Notes: generated by a model from the letters alone, not told the origin. A DNA stretch of 64,000 nucleotides from Mycolicibacterium sp. TY81 (GCF_018326285.1 NZ_AP023362.1:5084001-5148000), one strand, 5' to 3'; positions 27,927 through 38,900 are shown, numbered from the stretch's first letter. Numbers and translations: made by a program.

Positions 27927-28595
27927 ATGCAGGTTCTCGTCCTCGACAACTACGACAGCTTCGTGTTCAACCTGGTCCAGTACCTGGGTCAGCTCGGGGT
28001 GCACGCGCAGGTCTGGCGTAGCGACGACGAGCGCGTCTCCACTCCCGACGGCGTCGCCGCCGTGGCCGAGGAGTTCGACGGCATCCTGGTGAGCCCCGGC
28101 CCGGGCACCCCGGAGCGGGCCGGTGCGTCCATTCCGTTGGTCCGCGCGTGCGCCGAGAACGGCACTCCCCTACTCGGGGTGTGCCTCGGACACCAGGCGA
28201 TCGGCGTCGCTTTCGGTGGCACGGTCGACCGCGCGCCGGAGCTGCTGCACGGCAAGACCAGTCAGGTCCATCACGCAAACAGTGGTGTGCTGCAAGGACT
28301 TCCGGACCCGTTCACGGCGACCCGCTATCACTCGCTGACCATCCTGCCCGAGACGCTGCCGGCTGAGCTGGAGGCCATCGGCCAGACCGACAGCGGCGTC
28401 ATCATGGCCGTCCGGCACCGCGAACTGCCGATCCACGGTGTGCAGTTCCACCCGGAGAGCATTCTGACCCAGGGCGGCCACCGGATGCTGGCCAACTGGC
28501 TCGCCTTCTGCGGCCAGGCTCCCGACGAGGGACTGGTCAGCCGGCTCGAGCAGGAAGTCGCCGACGCGGTTTCCGCTGCCACCCGCACCGCGTAG
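27927..28595 (+). CDS. trpG: Glutamine amidotransferase, anthranilate/aminodeoxychorismate synthase component II
   Basis: 222 residues, class I glutamine amidotransferase that supplies ammonia to chorismate-using partners (TrpE or PabB). N-terminus VLDNYDSFVFNLVQYLGQLG. Nucleophile cysteine is in GVCLGHQAIGVAFGG, and His-Glu of the triad in HGVQFHPESIL. TrpG and PabA cannot be told apart from sequence alone; mycobacteria seem to use one gene for both. Convergent with pknB over 21 bases. Confidence 0.93.
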   Translation: MQVLVLDNYDSFVFNLVQYLGQLGVHAQVWRSDDERVSTPDGVAAVAEEFDGILVSPGPGTPERAGASIPLVRACAENGTPLLGVCLGHQAIGVAFGGTVDRAPELLHGKTSQVHHANSGVLQGLPDPFTATRYHSLTILPETLPAELEAIGQTDSGVIMAVRHRELPIHGVQFHPESILTQGGHRMLANWLAFCGQAPDEGLVSRLEQEVADAVSAATRTA

Positions 28596-28616
28596 TTCGG
28601 CGCGGGTCGCGCGAAT

Positions 28617-30500
28617 TTACGACGCGAAGCTCAGCGTGATCGACGCGTTGAAGTTGACCCCGCTGCCAGCCGCCGGCACCTGGCTCACGACCGCGTTGCT
28701 GCGCTGACCGCTGTTCTGCACGTCGGCGCCCTTGATCAGCACGCCGGTCCAGCCCAGCGCGCGCAGATTCGGTTCGGCGTCGGTCCAGAACTGGCCGCTC
28801 AGGTTCGGCATGACGAACTGGTTGCCCTGCGACACCTTGAGCGTGATCGGCGCGTCCTTGGCCGTCGGCGTGCCGGCCGGCGGGTCGGTGCCGATGATCT
28901 CGCCGGCCGGTTTCGGGCTGTCGACCGGGGCCGTCAGGATCGTCGTGAAGCCGACGGTGTTCAGATTCTTGGTCGCGATGTCGACGGTCTGCCCGTTGAC
29001 ATCGGGGATCGGGACCAGGCCCGGGCCGGAGCCGACGATGATCGTGATGACGTTGGTGATCGCGGAGGTCTGGTGCGCCGGCGGGTTGGTCGCGATGACC
29101 CGGTCCTTCTGCTCCGGCAGCGACTGCGACACCGTCTGCTGGATGTTCCGGAAGCCGGCGGACTGCAGCTTGGCCATCGCGTCGGCGGGTGACAGCTTCG
29201 ACACGTCCGGGACCTCGCGCTGCTCCGGTCCGGTGGAGATGTTGATGGTGATCTCGTCACCGGCGGCGACGGAGGTGTTGGCCGCCGGCTCGGTGCCGAT
29301 GACGTGGTCCGGCGCCACCGTCGAGTCGGGCCGCTGTTGCGTGCGGGTCTTGAAGCCGCGGTTCTGCAGGTTGGCGACGGCGTCGGCCTGAGCCAGCCCA
29401 CGGACGTCCGGAATCTGCTGGTCGTGCGGCTTGCCACCGATCAGGTTGATGGCCACCGTGACGACGACGGTCAGCACCGCCAGGATGGCCGCGGCGATGA
29501 GCCAGCGACCGATGGGCGTCGAGGCGCGTTCCGTCGACCGGTACGGCTGGGGGTTGACGCTGATCGGCTCCGGCATCATGCTGCGCGGCCCACCGAAGCC
29601 GCCGGTGCCCATCATCGCGGTGCGCTCGGCGTCGGTGAGCACCTTGGGCGCATCCGGCGCCTCGCCGGCGTGCACGCGGATCAGATCGTTCCGCATGTCC
29701 GCGGCGCTCTGGTAACGGTTGTCCCGGTTCTTCGCCAGCGCCTTGAGCACGACGGCGTCCAGGCCGGGGCTGATGCCGGCGTGCCGCTGCGACGGCGGCA
29801 CGGGATCCTCGCGCACGTGCTGGTACGCCACGGCGACGGGCGAATCGCCGACGAAGGGCGGCTCACCGGTGATGAGTTCGTAGAGCACGCAGCCCAGCGA
29901 GTACACGTCCGAGCGGGCGTCGACGTTCTGCCCGCTGGCCTGCTCGGGCGACAGGTACTGCGCGGTGCCGATGACCGCGGCGGTCTGCGTCATCCGGTTG
30001 CTGCTGTCGGCGATGGCGCGGGCGATACCGAAGTCCATGACCTTGACCGCGTTGGACTTGCTGATCATGATGTTCGCCGGCTTGATGTCCCGGTGCACGA
30101 TGCCGTGCTGGTGGCTGAAGTTCAGGGCCTGGCAGGCGTCGGCGATGATCTCGATGGCGCGCTGCTGCGGCAGCGGGCCCTCGGTGTGCACGATGTCGCG
30201 CAGCGTCACGCCGTCGACGTACTCCATGACGATGTACGGCAGCGGCCCGTTGGGCGTCTCTGCTTCGCCGGTGTCATAGACCGCGACAATCGCCGGGTGG
30301 TTCAGTGCCGCGGCGTTCTGCGCCTCCCGGCGGAAGCGCAGGTAGAAGCTGGGGTCCCGAGCGAGGTCGGCGCGCAGCACCTTGACCGCCACGTCGCGGT
30401 GCAGGCGCAGATCCCGTCCGAGGTGAACCTCGGACATGCCGCCGAAGCCGAGGATGTCCCCCAGTTCGTAGCGGTCGGAGAGGTGCTGGGGCGTGGTCAT
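28617..30500 (-). CDS. pknB: Serine/threonine protein kinase PknB
   Basis: 627 residues. Kinase domain about 10-275: glycine loop [24 protein letters not shown], catalytic [19 protein letters not shown], activation segment [11 protein letters not shown]. Juxtamembrane linker, one helix near 330-350 ([19 protein letters not shown]), then four extracellular PASTA repeats (IPDVRG, VPDVSK, IPDVNG, MPNLSG starts). PASTA domains bind muropeptides/lipid II and the kinase controls growth and division. ATG at 30500 overlaps the pknA stop (ATGA); the frame upstream is only pknA read in another frame. Confidence 0.97.
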   Translation of the reverse strand: MTTPQHLSDRYELGDILGFGGMSEVHLGRDLRLHRDVAVKVLRADLARDPSFYLRFRREAQNAAALNHPAIVAVYDTGEAETPNGPLPYIVMEYVDGVTLRDIVHTEGPLPQQRAIEIIADACQALNFSHQHGIVHRDIKPANIMISKSNAVKVMDFGIARAIADSSNRMTQTAAVIGTAQYLSPEQASGQNVDARSDVYSLGCVLYELITGEPPFVGDSPVAVAYQHVREDPVPPSQRHAGISPGLDAVVLKALAKNRDNRYQSAADMRNDLIRVHAGEAPDAPKVLTDAERTAMMGTGGFGGPRSMMPEPISVNPQPYRSTERASTPIGRWLIAAAILAVLTVVVTVAINLIGGKPHDQQIPDVRGLAQADAVANLQNRGFKTRTQQRPDSTVAPDHVIGTEPAANTSVAAGDEITINISTGPEQREVPDVSKLSPADAMAKLQSAGFRNIQQTVSQSLPEQKDRVIATNPPAHQTSAITNVITIIVGSGPGLVPIPDVNGQTVDIATKNLNTVGFTTILTAPVDSPKPAGEIIGTDPPAGTPTAKDAPITLKVSQGNQFVMPNLSGQFWTDAEPNLRALGWTGVLIKGADVQNSGQRSNAVVSQVPAAGSGVNFNASITLSFAS

Positions 30501-31726
30501 GAGATGGCCGGTCCTGACAGATCCGGGAGACGAATCGACTGGCCCGCCGGTGCGCCTGGAGTCTTGGTGGTCTCGGTGATGGTGTTGGTGACCGTCGACT
30601 GCTGCTGGTTCTTCTGGTCCTGGCGGTCCTGCGCGTTGAGCACGATCAGGATCGCGATGACGATCGCCAGCGCACCGAGGACACCCGCCGCCCACAGCAG
30701 CGCGCGCTGCCCGGGCGAGAACGTGCGCCGGGCCGGCGGGGCCGGCCGGTGGCTACCGGTGGCGGGCCGGGGCCGCGGCGTCGCGGGTGCCGGGCGGGCG
30801 GGCTCGATGGCAGCCCGTGCCTGTGTGCTCGACGGAATGGCCGCGGGAGCGGCCCGTCCGATGGTCGGGGCCTGGTTGGGCCGCGGGGGGCGGCGGCCGG
30901 CCCGGACCGCGGCGACGGCGTCGGCGAACGGACCGCCGCTGCGGTAGCGATGGATCGCGTCCTTGGCGAGGCTGATCTCGATCAGCTCGCGGACGTTCGG
31001 GGGCAGGTCGGCCGGCAGGGGTGGCGGCGCTTCCTTGATGTGCTTCATTGCGACGGTCAGCGCGCCGTCGCCGGTGAACGGTCGTCGCCCGGACACGGAT
31101 TCGTAGCCGACGACACCGAGCGAGTAGACGTCGCTGGCCGCGGTGGCGTCGTGGCCAAGGGCCTGCTCGGGCGCGATGTACTGGGCGGTGCCCATGACCA
31201 TGCCGGTCTGGGTGACAGGCGCCGCGTCGACGGCCTTGGCGATACCGAAGTCGGTGAGCTTCACCTGGCCGGTCGGGGTGATCATGATGTTGCCGGGCTT
31301 GACGTCACGGTGCACCAGGCCCGCGCTGTGCGCGACCTGCAGGGCCCGGCCCGTCTGCTCCAGCATGTCGAGCGAGTGCCGCAGTGACAGTCGGCCGGTG
31401 CGCTTGATCACCGAGTTCAGCGGCTCGCCGTTGACGAGTTCCATCACCAGGTAGGCGGTGCGGCCGGAATCGTCGAGTTCGGTCTCGCCGTAGTCGTAGA
31501 CGCTGGCGATGCCGGGGTGGTTCAGCATCGCGACCGTGCGCGCCTCGGCGCGGAACCGCTCGACGAATTCGGGGTCGGTCGAGTATTCGGCCTTGAGTAC
31601 CTTGATGGCGACCTGTCGGCCGAGCCTGCTGTCGACGCCTTCCCAGACCTGACCCATGCCGCCTGTGGCGATGAGTCGCTGAAGTCGATAGCGGCCGGAA
31701 AGTGTGACTCCGACCCGCGCGCTCAT
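30497..31726 (-). CDS. pknA: Serine/threonine protein kinase PknA
   Basis: 409 residues. Kinase motifs [58 protein letters not shown] Pro/Ala-rich linker leads to one membrane helix ([20 protein letters not shown]) and a short extracellular Gln/Thr-rich tail without PASTA repeats. Essential partner of PknB in morphology control. ATG at 31726 overlaps the pbpA stop by four bases. Confidence 0.97.
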   Translation of the reverse strand: MSARVGVTLSGRYRLQRLIATGGMGQVWEGVDSRLGRQVAIKVLKAEYSTDPEFVERFRAEARTVAMLNHPGIASVYDYGETELDDSGRTAYLVMELVNGEPLNSVIKRTGRLSLRHSLDMLEQTGRALQVAHSAGLVHRDVKPGNIMITPTGQVKLTDFGIAKAVDAAPVTQTGMVMGTAQYIAPEQALGHDATAASDVYSLGVVGYESVSGRRPFTGDGALTVAMKHIKEAPPPLPADLPPNVRELIEISLAKDAIHRYRSGGPFADAVAAVRAGRRPPRPNQAPTIGRAAPAAIPSSTQARAAIEPARPAPATPRPRPATGSHRPAPPARRTFSPGQRALLWAAGVLGALAIVIAILIVLNAQDRQDQKNQQQSTVTNTITETTKTPGAPAGQSIRLPDLSGPAIS

Positions 31727-33201
31727 GATCCCTCCCGTAGCGCCGCGGCGATGGTGGCCCGCCCGATGGGTGCGGCCAGCGCACCGCCGGTCGCGGACAA
31801 ACGGTCTCCACCATTCTCCACTAGGACGGCGACGGCGACCTTCGGGGATTTCGCCGGGGCAAAAGCGATGTACCACGCATGTGGTGGGGTGTTACGTGGA
31901 TCGGTGCCGTGTTCGGCCGTGCCCGTCTTGGATGCGATCTGCACGCCGGCTATGGCTCCCTTCTGCTGCGTCACCTGCTCGGCGCCGACCATCAGATCCG
32001 TAAGTGTAGCCGCGACCTGGGATGAGATGGCCCGCCGCTGTTGGTGCGGTGAGGTGGCCGCGATGTTGGAAAGGTCGGGTCCCTTGAGGTCGTCGACCAG
32101 GTAGGGGGCCATGCTGACGCCACCGTTGGCGACGGTCGCGGCGATCATCGCGTTCTGCAGCGGGGTCAGGGCGACGTCCTTCTGACCGATGCTGGAGATA
32201 CCCAGGGCCGGGGCGTCGGAGATCGGCCCGACGGTCGATTCCGCGACCTGCAGCGGGATCGACGGCGGCGGGGTGTCCAGGCCGAACTGCTTGGCCATGG
32301 TCCGCATCGCATCGGCCCCGTTCCGCAGTCCGAGTTCGACGAAGGCGGTGTTGCAGGACTTGGCGAACGCCTCACGCAGGGACACCGTCGGGCTGCCGCC
32401 GCAGGCCGAGCCCCCGTAGTTCTCCAGCGTTGCGGTGCTGTCCGGCAACGTGATTCGTGCTGCCGATGTCAGCTGGGTGTCCGGCGTGGCGCCGGCCTGC
32501 AGCGCGGCTGCGGTCGTCAGCACCTTGAACGTCGACCCCGGCGGGTAGGTCTCGGAGATCGCCCGGTTCTGCAGCGGTGAGTCGGGGTTGTCGCGCAACT
32601 CCTGCCAGGCGGCGGACTGCCGGTCGCCTTCGTGCGAGGCCAGCAGATTGGGGTCGTACGACGGGGACGACACCATGGCCAGAATCTTGCCGGTCGACGG
32701 ATCCAGCGCCACCACCGAGCCCTTGCACGGGTTGCCGCCGCAGCCCTGCTGCATGGCGTCCCACGCGGCCTGCTGCACCCGCGGCACGATGGTGGTGTCG
32801 ACGTTGCCGCCGCGGGGGTCGCGGCCGGTGAAGAAGTCGGCGATCCGGTTGCCGAACAGCCGCTCGTCGGAGCCGTTGAGGATGCTGTCCTCGGCGCGCT
32901 CGAGTCCGGCGCTCGAGTACTGCAGCGAGTAGAAGCCGGTGACCGGCGCGTAGACCAGCGGGTTGGGGTAGATGCGCAGGTACCGGAACCGGCCGTTGGT
33001 CGGCATCGAGTACGCCAGCAGCTGGCCGCCTGCGGTGATCTGGCCGCGCTGGCGGGAGTATTCGTCGAGCAGCACGCGCTGGTTCCGCGGGTCGGCACGC
33101 AGGCCGTCGGCGGCGAACACCTGGGTGGTGGTGGCGTTGAGCAGCAGCAGCACGACCAGTGCCATCACCAGTCCGGAGACGCGACGAAGTGAGGTGTTCA
33201 T
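31723..33201 (-). CDS. pbpA: Penicillin-binding protein PbpA
   Basis: 492-residue class B transpeptidase. N-terminal membrane anchor ([20 protein letters not shown]), dimerisation segment, then the transpeptidase domain with catalytic serine in [10 protein letters not shown] (SxxK), SCN in [12 protein letters not shown], and KTGT in [10 protein letters not shown]. It cross-links peptidoglycan at the septum and pole and is regulated by PknB. ATG at 33201; overlaps the rodA stop by four bases, forming a RodA-PbpA SEDS/bPBP pair. Confidence 0.97.
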   Translation of the reverse strand: MNTSLRRVSGLVMALVVLLLLNATTTQVFAADGLRADPRNQRVLLDEYSRQRGQITAGGQLLAYSMPTNGRFRYLRIYPNPLVYAPVTGFYSLQYSSAGLERAEDSILNGSDERLFGNRIADFFTGRDPRGGNVDTTIVPRVQQAAWDAMQQGCGGNPCKGSVVALDPSTGKILAMVSSPSYDPNLLASHEGDRQSAAWQELRDNPDSPLQNRAISETYPPGSTFKVLTTAAALQAGATPDTQLTSAARITLPDSTATLENYGGSACGGSPTVSLREAFAKSCNTAFVELGLRNGADAMRTMAKQFGLDTPPPSIPLQVAESTVGPISDAPALGISSIGQKDVALTPLQNAMIAATVANGGVSMAPYLVDDLKGPDLSNIAATSPHQQRRAISSQVAATLTDLMVGAEQVTQQKGAIAGVQIASKTGTAEHGTDPRNTPPHAWYIAFAPAKSPKVAVAVLVENGGDRLSATGGALAAPIGRATIAAALREGS

Positions 33202-34703
33202 TGCTTCTCGATCACCTCGGTGTTGGCCGCCGCGATCGGTGCTTGGTTGGGGCCGCGGGTCGACAGCGGCCGGCGCGCGACGTGCGAGACCCGCAGCAGC
33301 AGGGCCAGCAGCACGTAGTTGGACAACAGAGACGAGCCGCCGTACGACATCCACGGTGTCGTCAGGCCCGTCTGCGGGATCAGTTTGGTGACGCCGCCGA
33401 CGACGATGAACAGCTGCAGCGCCAGCGCGGCCGACAGGCCCGCGGCGAGCAGCTTGCCGAAGCTGTCACGAACGGCGATGGCGGTGCGCAGCCCGCGGAT
33501 GATGACGATCGTGTAGAGCATCAGCACCGCGGCCAGACCGACGAGCCCGAGCTCTTCGCCCACCGCCGCGATGATGAAGTCGGTCGAGGCGTCGGGCACG
33601 GTGCCGGGCTGCCCGTTGCCCAGTCCGGTGCCGAAGATGCCGCCGGTCGCGAAGCTGAACAGCGACTGGACCATCTGGTACCCGGCGCCGTCGGGGTCGG
33701 CGAACGGGTCCAGCCAGTTCTGCACCCGCACCCGCACGTGGTCGAAGAGTTGGTACGCCAGCAGGCTTCCCACGCAGAACAGGCTCAGCCCGATGATCAC
33801 CCAACTGAGCTTCTCGGTGGCGACGTACAGCAGGACCAGGAACGTCGCGTAGAGCAGGAGGGAGGCGCCGAGGTCCTTCTCGAACACCATGACGCCGATC
33901 GAGCCGATCCAGGCCACCAGCAGCGGCGCCAGGTCGCGCGGCCGCGGCAGGTCCATCCCGAACATGTGCTTGCCGGCGCTGGTGAACAGGCTGCGCTTGG
34001 TGACCAGCACGCTCGCGAAGAAGATCAGCAGCAGGATCTTGGAGAACTCGGCGGGCTGAATCGAGAAGCCCGGCAACCGGATCCAGATCTTGGCGCCGTA
34101 CTGCTCGGCCACCGAGTCCGGCAGCACGGCCGGAATCGCCAGCAGCACCAGGCCGGCGAGGCCGCAGATATAGCCGTAGCGGGCCAGCATCCGGTGGTCG
34201 TGCACGAACATCAGCACCGCGGTGAACACCAGGATGCCCAGCAGAGTCCACAGCATCTGCTGGTTGGCGTTGCCGCCCGGCAGGATCCCGGCGGGCCGGG
34301 TGTGCGCCGACAGGTCCAGCCGGTAGATCAGCACCAGGCCCAGACCATTCAGCAGCGCGACCACGGGAAGCAGCAGCGGGTCGGCATACGGCGCATACCG
34401 GCGCACCGCCAGGTGAGCGCCACCGAACAGCACGACAAAGCCGAGTGTGAACTGGATGAGGTCCAGCCGCAGGCCGCTCTCCTGATTGGCCTCGACGATG
34501 AGCAGTGCCACCGTGGTGATCACGGCGGCGAAACCCAGCAGCACCAACTCGGAATTACGCCGATTGGGTAGTGGCGGGGCGATCGCGACCGGAGACTGCG
34601 GCTGGGTGTCTTCCCGTCGCTGCGCTCGCCCGGACGTGTCTTCCCGTCGCTGCGCCGGCACCGGGGTGTCTTCGCGCCCCTTCTCTTGCCCCGGCGTCGT
34701 CAT
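33198..34703 (-). CDS. rodA: SEDS peptidoglycan polymerase RodA
   Basis: 501 residues with about ten to twelve membrane helices. SEDS landmarks: FSIQPAEFSKILLLIFFASVL, LLVAWIGSIGVMVFEKDLGAS, FIIAAVGEELGLVGLAAVL and TTPWMSYGGSSLLSNYVLLA near the C-terminus. RodA polymerises lipid II with PbpA. An unusual N-terminal extension contains three REDT units (GREDTPVP, QRREDTSG, QRREDTQP) before the usual APPLPNRRNSEL start region. 28 bases separate it from pstP. Confidence 0.95.
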   Translation of the reverse strand: MTTPGQEKGREDTPVPAQRREDTSGRAQRREDTQPQSPVAIAPPLPNRRNSELVLLGFAAVITTVALLIVEANQESGLRLDLIQFTLGFVVLFGGAHLAVRRYAPYADPLLLPVVALLNGLGLVLIYRLDLSAHTRPAGILPGGNANQQMLWTLLGILVFTAVLMFVHDHRMLARYGYICGLAGLVLLAIPAVLPDSVAEQYGAKIWIRLPGFSIQPAEFSKILLLIFFASVLVTKRSLFTSAGKHMFGMDLPRPRDLAPLLVAWIGSIGVMVFEKDLGASLLLYATFLVLLYVATEKLSWVIIGLSLFCVGSLLAYQLFDHVRVRVQNWLDPFADPDGAGYQMVQSLFSFATGGIFGTGLGNGQPGTVPDASTDFIIAAVGEELGLVGLAAVLMLYTIVIIRGLRTAIAVRDSFGKLLAAGLSAALALQLFIVVGGVTKLIPQTGLTTPWMSYGGSSLLSNYVLLALLLRVSHVARRPLSTRGPNQAPIAAANTEVIEKQ

Positions 34704-34731
34704 GCCGGGGCTCCCGCTCGCTCTCGGGCCG

Positions 34732-36276
34732 TCATGACGCGTTCCGGCAGTTGGTGCCCGGCTCCTGAGGTGGCGGAGGGAGTGCCGTGGCCGTCGGGGA
34801 CGGAGCCGCGGGCGAGGTCGGGGCCGGTGCGGGGCTCGAAGGGTTGGGGGCGGGCGCCGGGCTGGGTGCCGGTGCCGGGGTCGGAACGGCTGTCGTCGGC
34901 GCCGGGGCCTCGGGACCGGGGGCCGGGCCGCGCGGTGGCTGCGGCACCACCGACAGCGACGGCGCCGGTGCGGGGGTCGGGGCGGGCGCCGGCGGGGTGG
35001 CGACGGGCGGCGTGCACAGTGGCAGCAGCGAGGCGCGGCTGAGTTCCTTGAGCTGACGGATCGCGTCGTCGACGGTGCCGGTCGGCAAGCCGGCGGTGAC
35101 CTGGGCGCGGCCGGACTCGCGCAGATCGGCCACCTTCATGGGCTGGCAGCCCGCCCGGGTGTCGTCGACGCCGATGATCGTCATGTCCGAGTGGCTGTCC
35201 AGACACGCCAGCAGGTAGGGCTCCTGCAGCGGCAGCCCGAGCAGCGAGCCCGGCACGCCGCGCATGATGTAGACCGAGCCGTTGTGGCCGGAGACGTAGT
35301 AGTTGCTGCGGATCAGGTAGCGCCCGATGGCCAGTCCGCTCACGAGCAGCAGGATCAGCAGGATCGCGCCGATGATCAGATTGCGCCGGGTGTGCTTCTT
35401 GCGCTGCGGTGGATCAAGTTGTGCCGCAGGCTTTTTCGCGGCCGCTGCCACACGCTTGGGGTTGAAGGCGGAGGCGCGTCCGGCCGCGGTGTTGGGCGGC
35501 AGGGCGTCGTCGTCCTGACCTGACACCGCGCCCGCCAGGATGGGCGCGGTCTGGCCGTACTCGTAGTCGACGACGTCGGCCACCACGACCGTCACGTTGT
35601 CGGGGCCGCCGCCGCGCAGCGCCAGCTCGATGAGCCGGTCGGCGCAGTCCACGACGTCCGGGATCTGCATGGCGGTCTGGATGGTCTCGTGGCTGACCGG
35701 ATCGGACAGGCCGTCCGAGCACAGCAGGTAGCGGTCACCGGCGCGGACCTCGCGCATCGTCAGCGTCGGCTCGACCTCGTGACCGGTCAGCGCCTTCATG
35801 ATGAGCGAGCGCTGCGGGTGACTGTGGGCCTCTTCGGCCGTGATGCGGCCGTCGTCGACCAGGGTCTGGACGAAGGTGTCGTCCTTGGTGATCTGGGTCA
35901 GCTCGCCGTCGCGCATCAGGTAGCCGCGGGAGTCGCCGATGTGCACCATGCCCAGCCGCGTCCCGGCGAACAGGATGGCGCTCAGCGTGGTGCCCATGCC
36001 CTCGAGCTCGGGGTCGGCCTCGACGTGCGCCGCGATGGCCGCGTTGCCGTCGTGGACGGCGTCGTTCAGCTTGGCCAGCAGATCGCCGCCGGGTTCGTCG
36101 TCGTCGAGGTGCGCCAGCGCGGCGATCACCAGCTGCGAGGCGACCTCGCCCGCGGCGTGGCCGCCCATGCCGTCCGCCAAGGCCAGGAGGCGGGCCCCGG
36201 CGTAGACGGAGTCCTCATTGTTGGCGCGGACCAGGCCGCGGTCGCTGCGCGCGGCATATCGGAGTACGAGTGTCAC
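34732..36276 (-). CDS. pstP: PPM-type serine/threonine phosphatase PstP
   Basis: 514 residues. PP2C catalytic domain about 1-240: RSDRGLVRANNEDSVY, metal-binding ADGMGGHAAGEVAS, GDSRGYLMRDGEL, LLCSDGLSDPVSHETIQ and GGGPDNVTVVVADV. One membrane helix near 297-319 (LIIGAILLILLLVSGLAIG), then an extracellular domain ending in a long Pro/Ala-rich tail. It dephosphorylates PknA, PknB and their substrates. Its ATG overlaps the fhaB stop by four bases. Confidence 0.96.
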   Translation of the reverse strand: MTLVLRYAARSDRGLVRANNEDSVYAGARLLALADGMGGHAAGEVASQLVIAALAHLDDDEPGGDLLAKLNDAVHDGNAAIAAHVEADPELEGMGTTLSAILFAGTRLGMVHIGDSRGYLMRDGELTQITKDDTFVQTLVDDGRITAEEAHSHPQRSLIMKALTGHEVEPTLTMREVRAGDRYLLCSDGLSDPVSHETIQTAMQIPDVVDCADRLIELALRGGGPDNVTVVVADVVDYEYGQTAPILAGAVSGQDDDALPPNTAAGRASAFNPKRVAAAAKKPAAQLDPPQRKKHTRRNLIIGAILLILLLVSGLAIGRYLIRSNYYVSGHNGSVYIMRGVPGSLLGLPLQEPYLLACLDSHSDMTIIGVDDTRAGCQPMKVADLRESGRAQVTAGLPTGTVDDAIRQLKELSRASLLPLCTPPVATPPAPAPTPAPAPSLSVVPQPPRGPAPGPEAPAPTTAVPTPAPAPSPAPAPNPSSPAPAPTSPAAPSPTATALPPPPQEPGTNCRNAS

Positions 36277-36740
36277 GGGCGCAGCTCAATTACCGTCTTG
36301 CCGATTCGAACCGGCGTTCCCATTGGAACCCTTACCGCCGTCGTCACTTTCGCCCTGTCCAGGTATGTACCGTTGGTCGATCCTAGGTCTTCGACGTACC
36401 ACTCGGAGCCTCTCGGCGACAGCCGGGCGTGCCGTGTCGAGGCGTAGTCGTCGGTGAGCACCAGGGTGGAGTCGTCGGCCCGGCCGATCAGAACGGGCTG
36501 GCTGGTCAGGGTGATCCGGGTGCCAGCGAGGGCGCCTTCGGTCACCACCAACTGGCGCGCGTACCGGCGTCGGTCCCGGTTGGGCAGCAGGGTGCCACGG
36601 AACGCCAGGCCGCGCCGCACCATGACGGCTCCGGTGGGTGCGTAGATGTCGGTGCGCAGCACGCGCAGAACCGACCAGATGAAAAGCCAGAGCAACAGGA
36701 GGAAACCGACCCGCGTCAGCTGCAGAACTAACCCCTGCAT
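36273..36740 (-). CDS. fhaB: FHA-domain protein FhaB (FipA)
   Basis: 155 residues. N-terminal membrane helix (VGFLLLLWLFIWSVLRVL), then a forkhead-associated domain at about 80-150: VLIGRADDSTLVLTDDYAS, RHARLSPRGSEWYVEDLGSTNGTYLD and VPMGTPVRIGKTVIEL. FHA domains bind phosphothreonine; FhaB/FipA links FtsZ and FtsQ in a PknA-dependent way. ATG at 36740 with GGATGCAGG context; overlaps pstP. Confidence 0.95.
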   Translation of the reverse strand: MQGLVLQLTRVGFLLLLWLFIWSVLRVLRTDIYAPTGAVMVRRGLAFRGTLLPNRDRRRYARQLVVTEGALAGTRITLTSQPVLIGRADDSTLVLTDDYASTRHARLSPRGSEWYVEDLGSTNGTYLDRAKVTTAVRVPMGTPVRIGKTVIELRP

Positions 36741-36864
36741 CCGACGTCCTCTCCGTTGCCGCGTCGAGGCTGGGCCCGGTGCCCGGTAGCCGTCGGCATC
36801 GTCACGATACTTTGGCGCTCACCGGCCGGTGCGAACATCATCCGGCCGGTGACAGAAACCGGGC

Positions 36865-38406
36865 TCAGTGAACGCGGACCACGATCTCGGAGTGACCCAC
36901 CCGGATGACGTCGCCGTCGGCCAGCTGCCACTCCTGCACCGGGGCGTTGTTGACGGTGGTGCCGTTGGTCGAGTTCAGATCCGAGAGCAGCGCGGTGTGG
37001 CCGTCCCAGCGGATTTCGAGGTGCCGGCGCGAAACGCCGGTGTCGGGCAGACGGAACTGCGCGTCCTGGCCGCGGCCGATGACGTTCGCGCCTTCGCGCA
37101 GCTGGTAGGTGCGGCCGCTGCCGTCGTCGAGCTGGAGGGTGACGTTCGCGCCCGCGGCGCCGTAGCCACCGCCGTAGCCGCCGGCCGGCTGACCGTAGTC
37201 GGGCTCGGCGTAGCCGGCGCCAGCGCCGCCACCGTAACCCTGGTCGCCGTAGCCACCCGGCGCCGGCGCCTGACCGTATCCCTGATCAGCGGGGGCATGA
37301 CCGTAGCCCTGATCGGCCGGCGCCTGGCCGTAGCCCTGCTGCTGCGGCTGGCCGTAGTTCTGCTCGCCGTAGCCGCCCTGGCCGTAGCCACCCTGCTGGG
37401 GCTGGCCGTAGCCGCCCTGCTGGCCGCCGTAGCCCTGTTCGGGCTGGCCGTAACCGCCCTGCTGGGGCTGGCCGTAGCCGCCCTGGCCGTAGCCACCTTG
37501 CTCGGGCTGCCCATAACCGCCCTGCGGGGGCTGGCCGTAGCCGCCCTGCTGGCCGCCGTAGCCCTGTTCGGGCTGCTGGCCGTAGCTCTGCTGGCCGTAA
37601 CCCTGCTCGGGCTGGCCGTAACCCTGCTCGGGCTGGCCGTAACCATGCTGAGGACCGACCGGCGGCGGTCCGGGAGGACCACCCTGCGGGCCGCCGAAGC
37701 CGCCCTGGCCGTACCCCGACGGGCCGGCGCCGTAACCGGCCTGCTCGGGCTGGCCATAGCCACCCTGCTGGCCGTATCCGGGGCCACCCTGCGGCGCGCC
37801 GTAGCCGCCCTGCTGGCCGTAACCCTGCGGTGGCTGGCCGTAGCCCTGGCTCGGGTCCTGCGGGTACTGCTGACCGCGCTGCTCGTCGGGCTGCCGTCCG
37901 TAGTCGTACTCGTCGCCTGGCTGGCCCTGTCCCGGGCCGGGACGGTGGGTCGGGTTGTCAGTCATCGTTGGTACTCCTGGTTCTGCGGTGTGCACGCGGT
38001 CGCTGGGTGCCGGCCGCGGTGGCCCGGCGGTTGAGTCGGGGTTGACCGCGCCGTGGGCGCGGAATTGGCCGGTATGAAGGCCAGGTGACGGCTCAAACCT
38101 GACGACCACCTCACCATACGTTTGCCATCCCCGCTCATGGACGAATCCCTCAAGGTGTTTGGCAAAAGCACTGGGTGTGAGGTCAGGATCGGCGTTCACC
38201 TTCTCGAAATCGGTGTTACTGAGCGTAATGACGTATTCGTTCGGTGCCAAAACACGGCCGCCACCGACATCACGGGCACCGGATTCGGCTTCCCGCTGGA
38301 GGGCGGCCTCGACTTCCGGGGGTGCGATCGACCCCCCGAAGACGCGGGCAAAAGCGTCTCCGACCGTGGTCTCGAGCTTGCGCTCGATCCGGTCGACCAG
38401 ACCCAT
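36865..38406 (-). CDS. fhaA: FHA-domain protein FhaA
   Basis: 513 residues, first gene of the leftward operon. N-terminal DUF3662 domain (about 1-120: [20 protein letters not shown]). A very long low-complexity linker (about 160-410) is built of Gly-Tyr-Gly-Gln-Pro repeats. The C-terminal FHA domain (about 429-512) has [28 protein letters not shown] and [14 protein letters not shown]. FhaA binds phosphorylated MviN/FhaA partners and controls peptidoglycan precursor flow (family knowledge). 124 non-coding bases separate it from fhaB. Confidence 0.95.
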   Translation of the reverse strand: MGLVDRIERKLETTVGDAFARVFGGSIAPPEVEAALQREAESGARDVGGGRVLAPNEYVITLSNTDFEKVNADPDLTPSAFAKHLEGFVHERGWQTYGEVVVRFEPSPGLHTGQFRAHGAVNPDSTAGPPRPAPSDRVHTAEPGVPTMTDNPTHRPGPGQGQPGDEYDYGRQPDEQRGQQYPQDPSQGYGQPPQGYGQQGGYGAPQGGPGYGQQGGYGQPEQAGYGAGPSGYGQGGFGGPQGGPPGPPPVGPQHGYGQPEQGYGQPEQGYGQQSYGQQPEQGYGGQQGGYGQPPQGGYGQPEQGGYGQGGYGQPQQGGYGQPEQGYGGQQGGYGQPQQGGYGQGGYGEQNYGQPQQQGYGQAPADQGYGHAPADQGYGQAPAPGGYGDQGYGGGAGAGYAEPDYGQPAGGYGGGYGAAGANVTLQLDDGSGRTYQLREGANVIGRGQDAQFRLPDTGVSRRHLEIRWDGHTALLSDLNSTNGTTVNNAPVQEWQLADGDVIRVGHSEIVVRVH

Positions 38407-38682
38407 GTCCCCCTGCCTCGCTTCGTCTCGGTGGTCCAGATGTGATGTGCGCGATAACCGCGGACACCACTGTTACGCATGGTATCGGCCTGACCTTGCA
38501 ATACGTGACCAACAGAATCGTGAGAATTCGAAAGCCGCAGGTCAGGACGTGGCCGGCCGGCACGCGGACCGGCCGATCGCTGGATTTCGCGGTCGCGGCG
38601 GACCAAATTGAGCCGTATCGGGTGGTCAGGCGCGGATTTGGAGCCGGGGGTGGGGGTGGTGATACTCTCTCCCAGTTGTTTG

Positions 38683-38765
38683 GGGCGAGTGGCGGAATGG
38701 CAGACGCGCTGGCTTCAGGTGCCAGTGTCCTTCGGGACGTGGGGGTTCAAGTCCCCCTTCGCCCA
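38683..38765 (+). tRNA. leuT: tRNA-Leu (CAG)
   Basis: An 83-nt class II tRNA: acceptor GGGCGAG/TTCGCCC, D arm with GCGGAATGGCAGACGCG, anticodon stem TGGCT/GCCAG region with anticodon CAG, long variable arm TGTCCTTCGGGACGT, T arm GGGGG-TTCAAGT-CCCCC, discriminator A at 38765. Lies upstream of and divergent from fhaA, as in other mycobacteria. Confidence 0.96.
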
Positions 38766-38771
38766 CACAAC

Positions 38772-38806
38772 AAAAGCCGCGAATCCGGTTCGGATTCGCG
38801 GCTTTT
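38772..38806 (+). terminator. Terminator after tRNA-Leu
   Basis: Perfect 15-base-pair stem AAAAGCCGCGAATCC / GGATTCGCGGCTTTT with a five-base loop GGTTC, ending in TTTT. Starts six bases after the tRNA. Confidence 0.92.
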
Positions 38807-38900
38807 GCATTTATCGGGTGTTGTGGTGAGGCCCGTGTAGGCGATCCAGCCGAAACAAGAGGGTGACCTGCCGGGCGGTACCGATCGATAGGATCGCGCC

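Noticed and set aside
38608..38829. 73-residue frame over the tRNA-Leu region
   Set aside because: It runs through the tRNA and its terminator, which explain the sequence.
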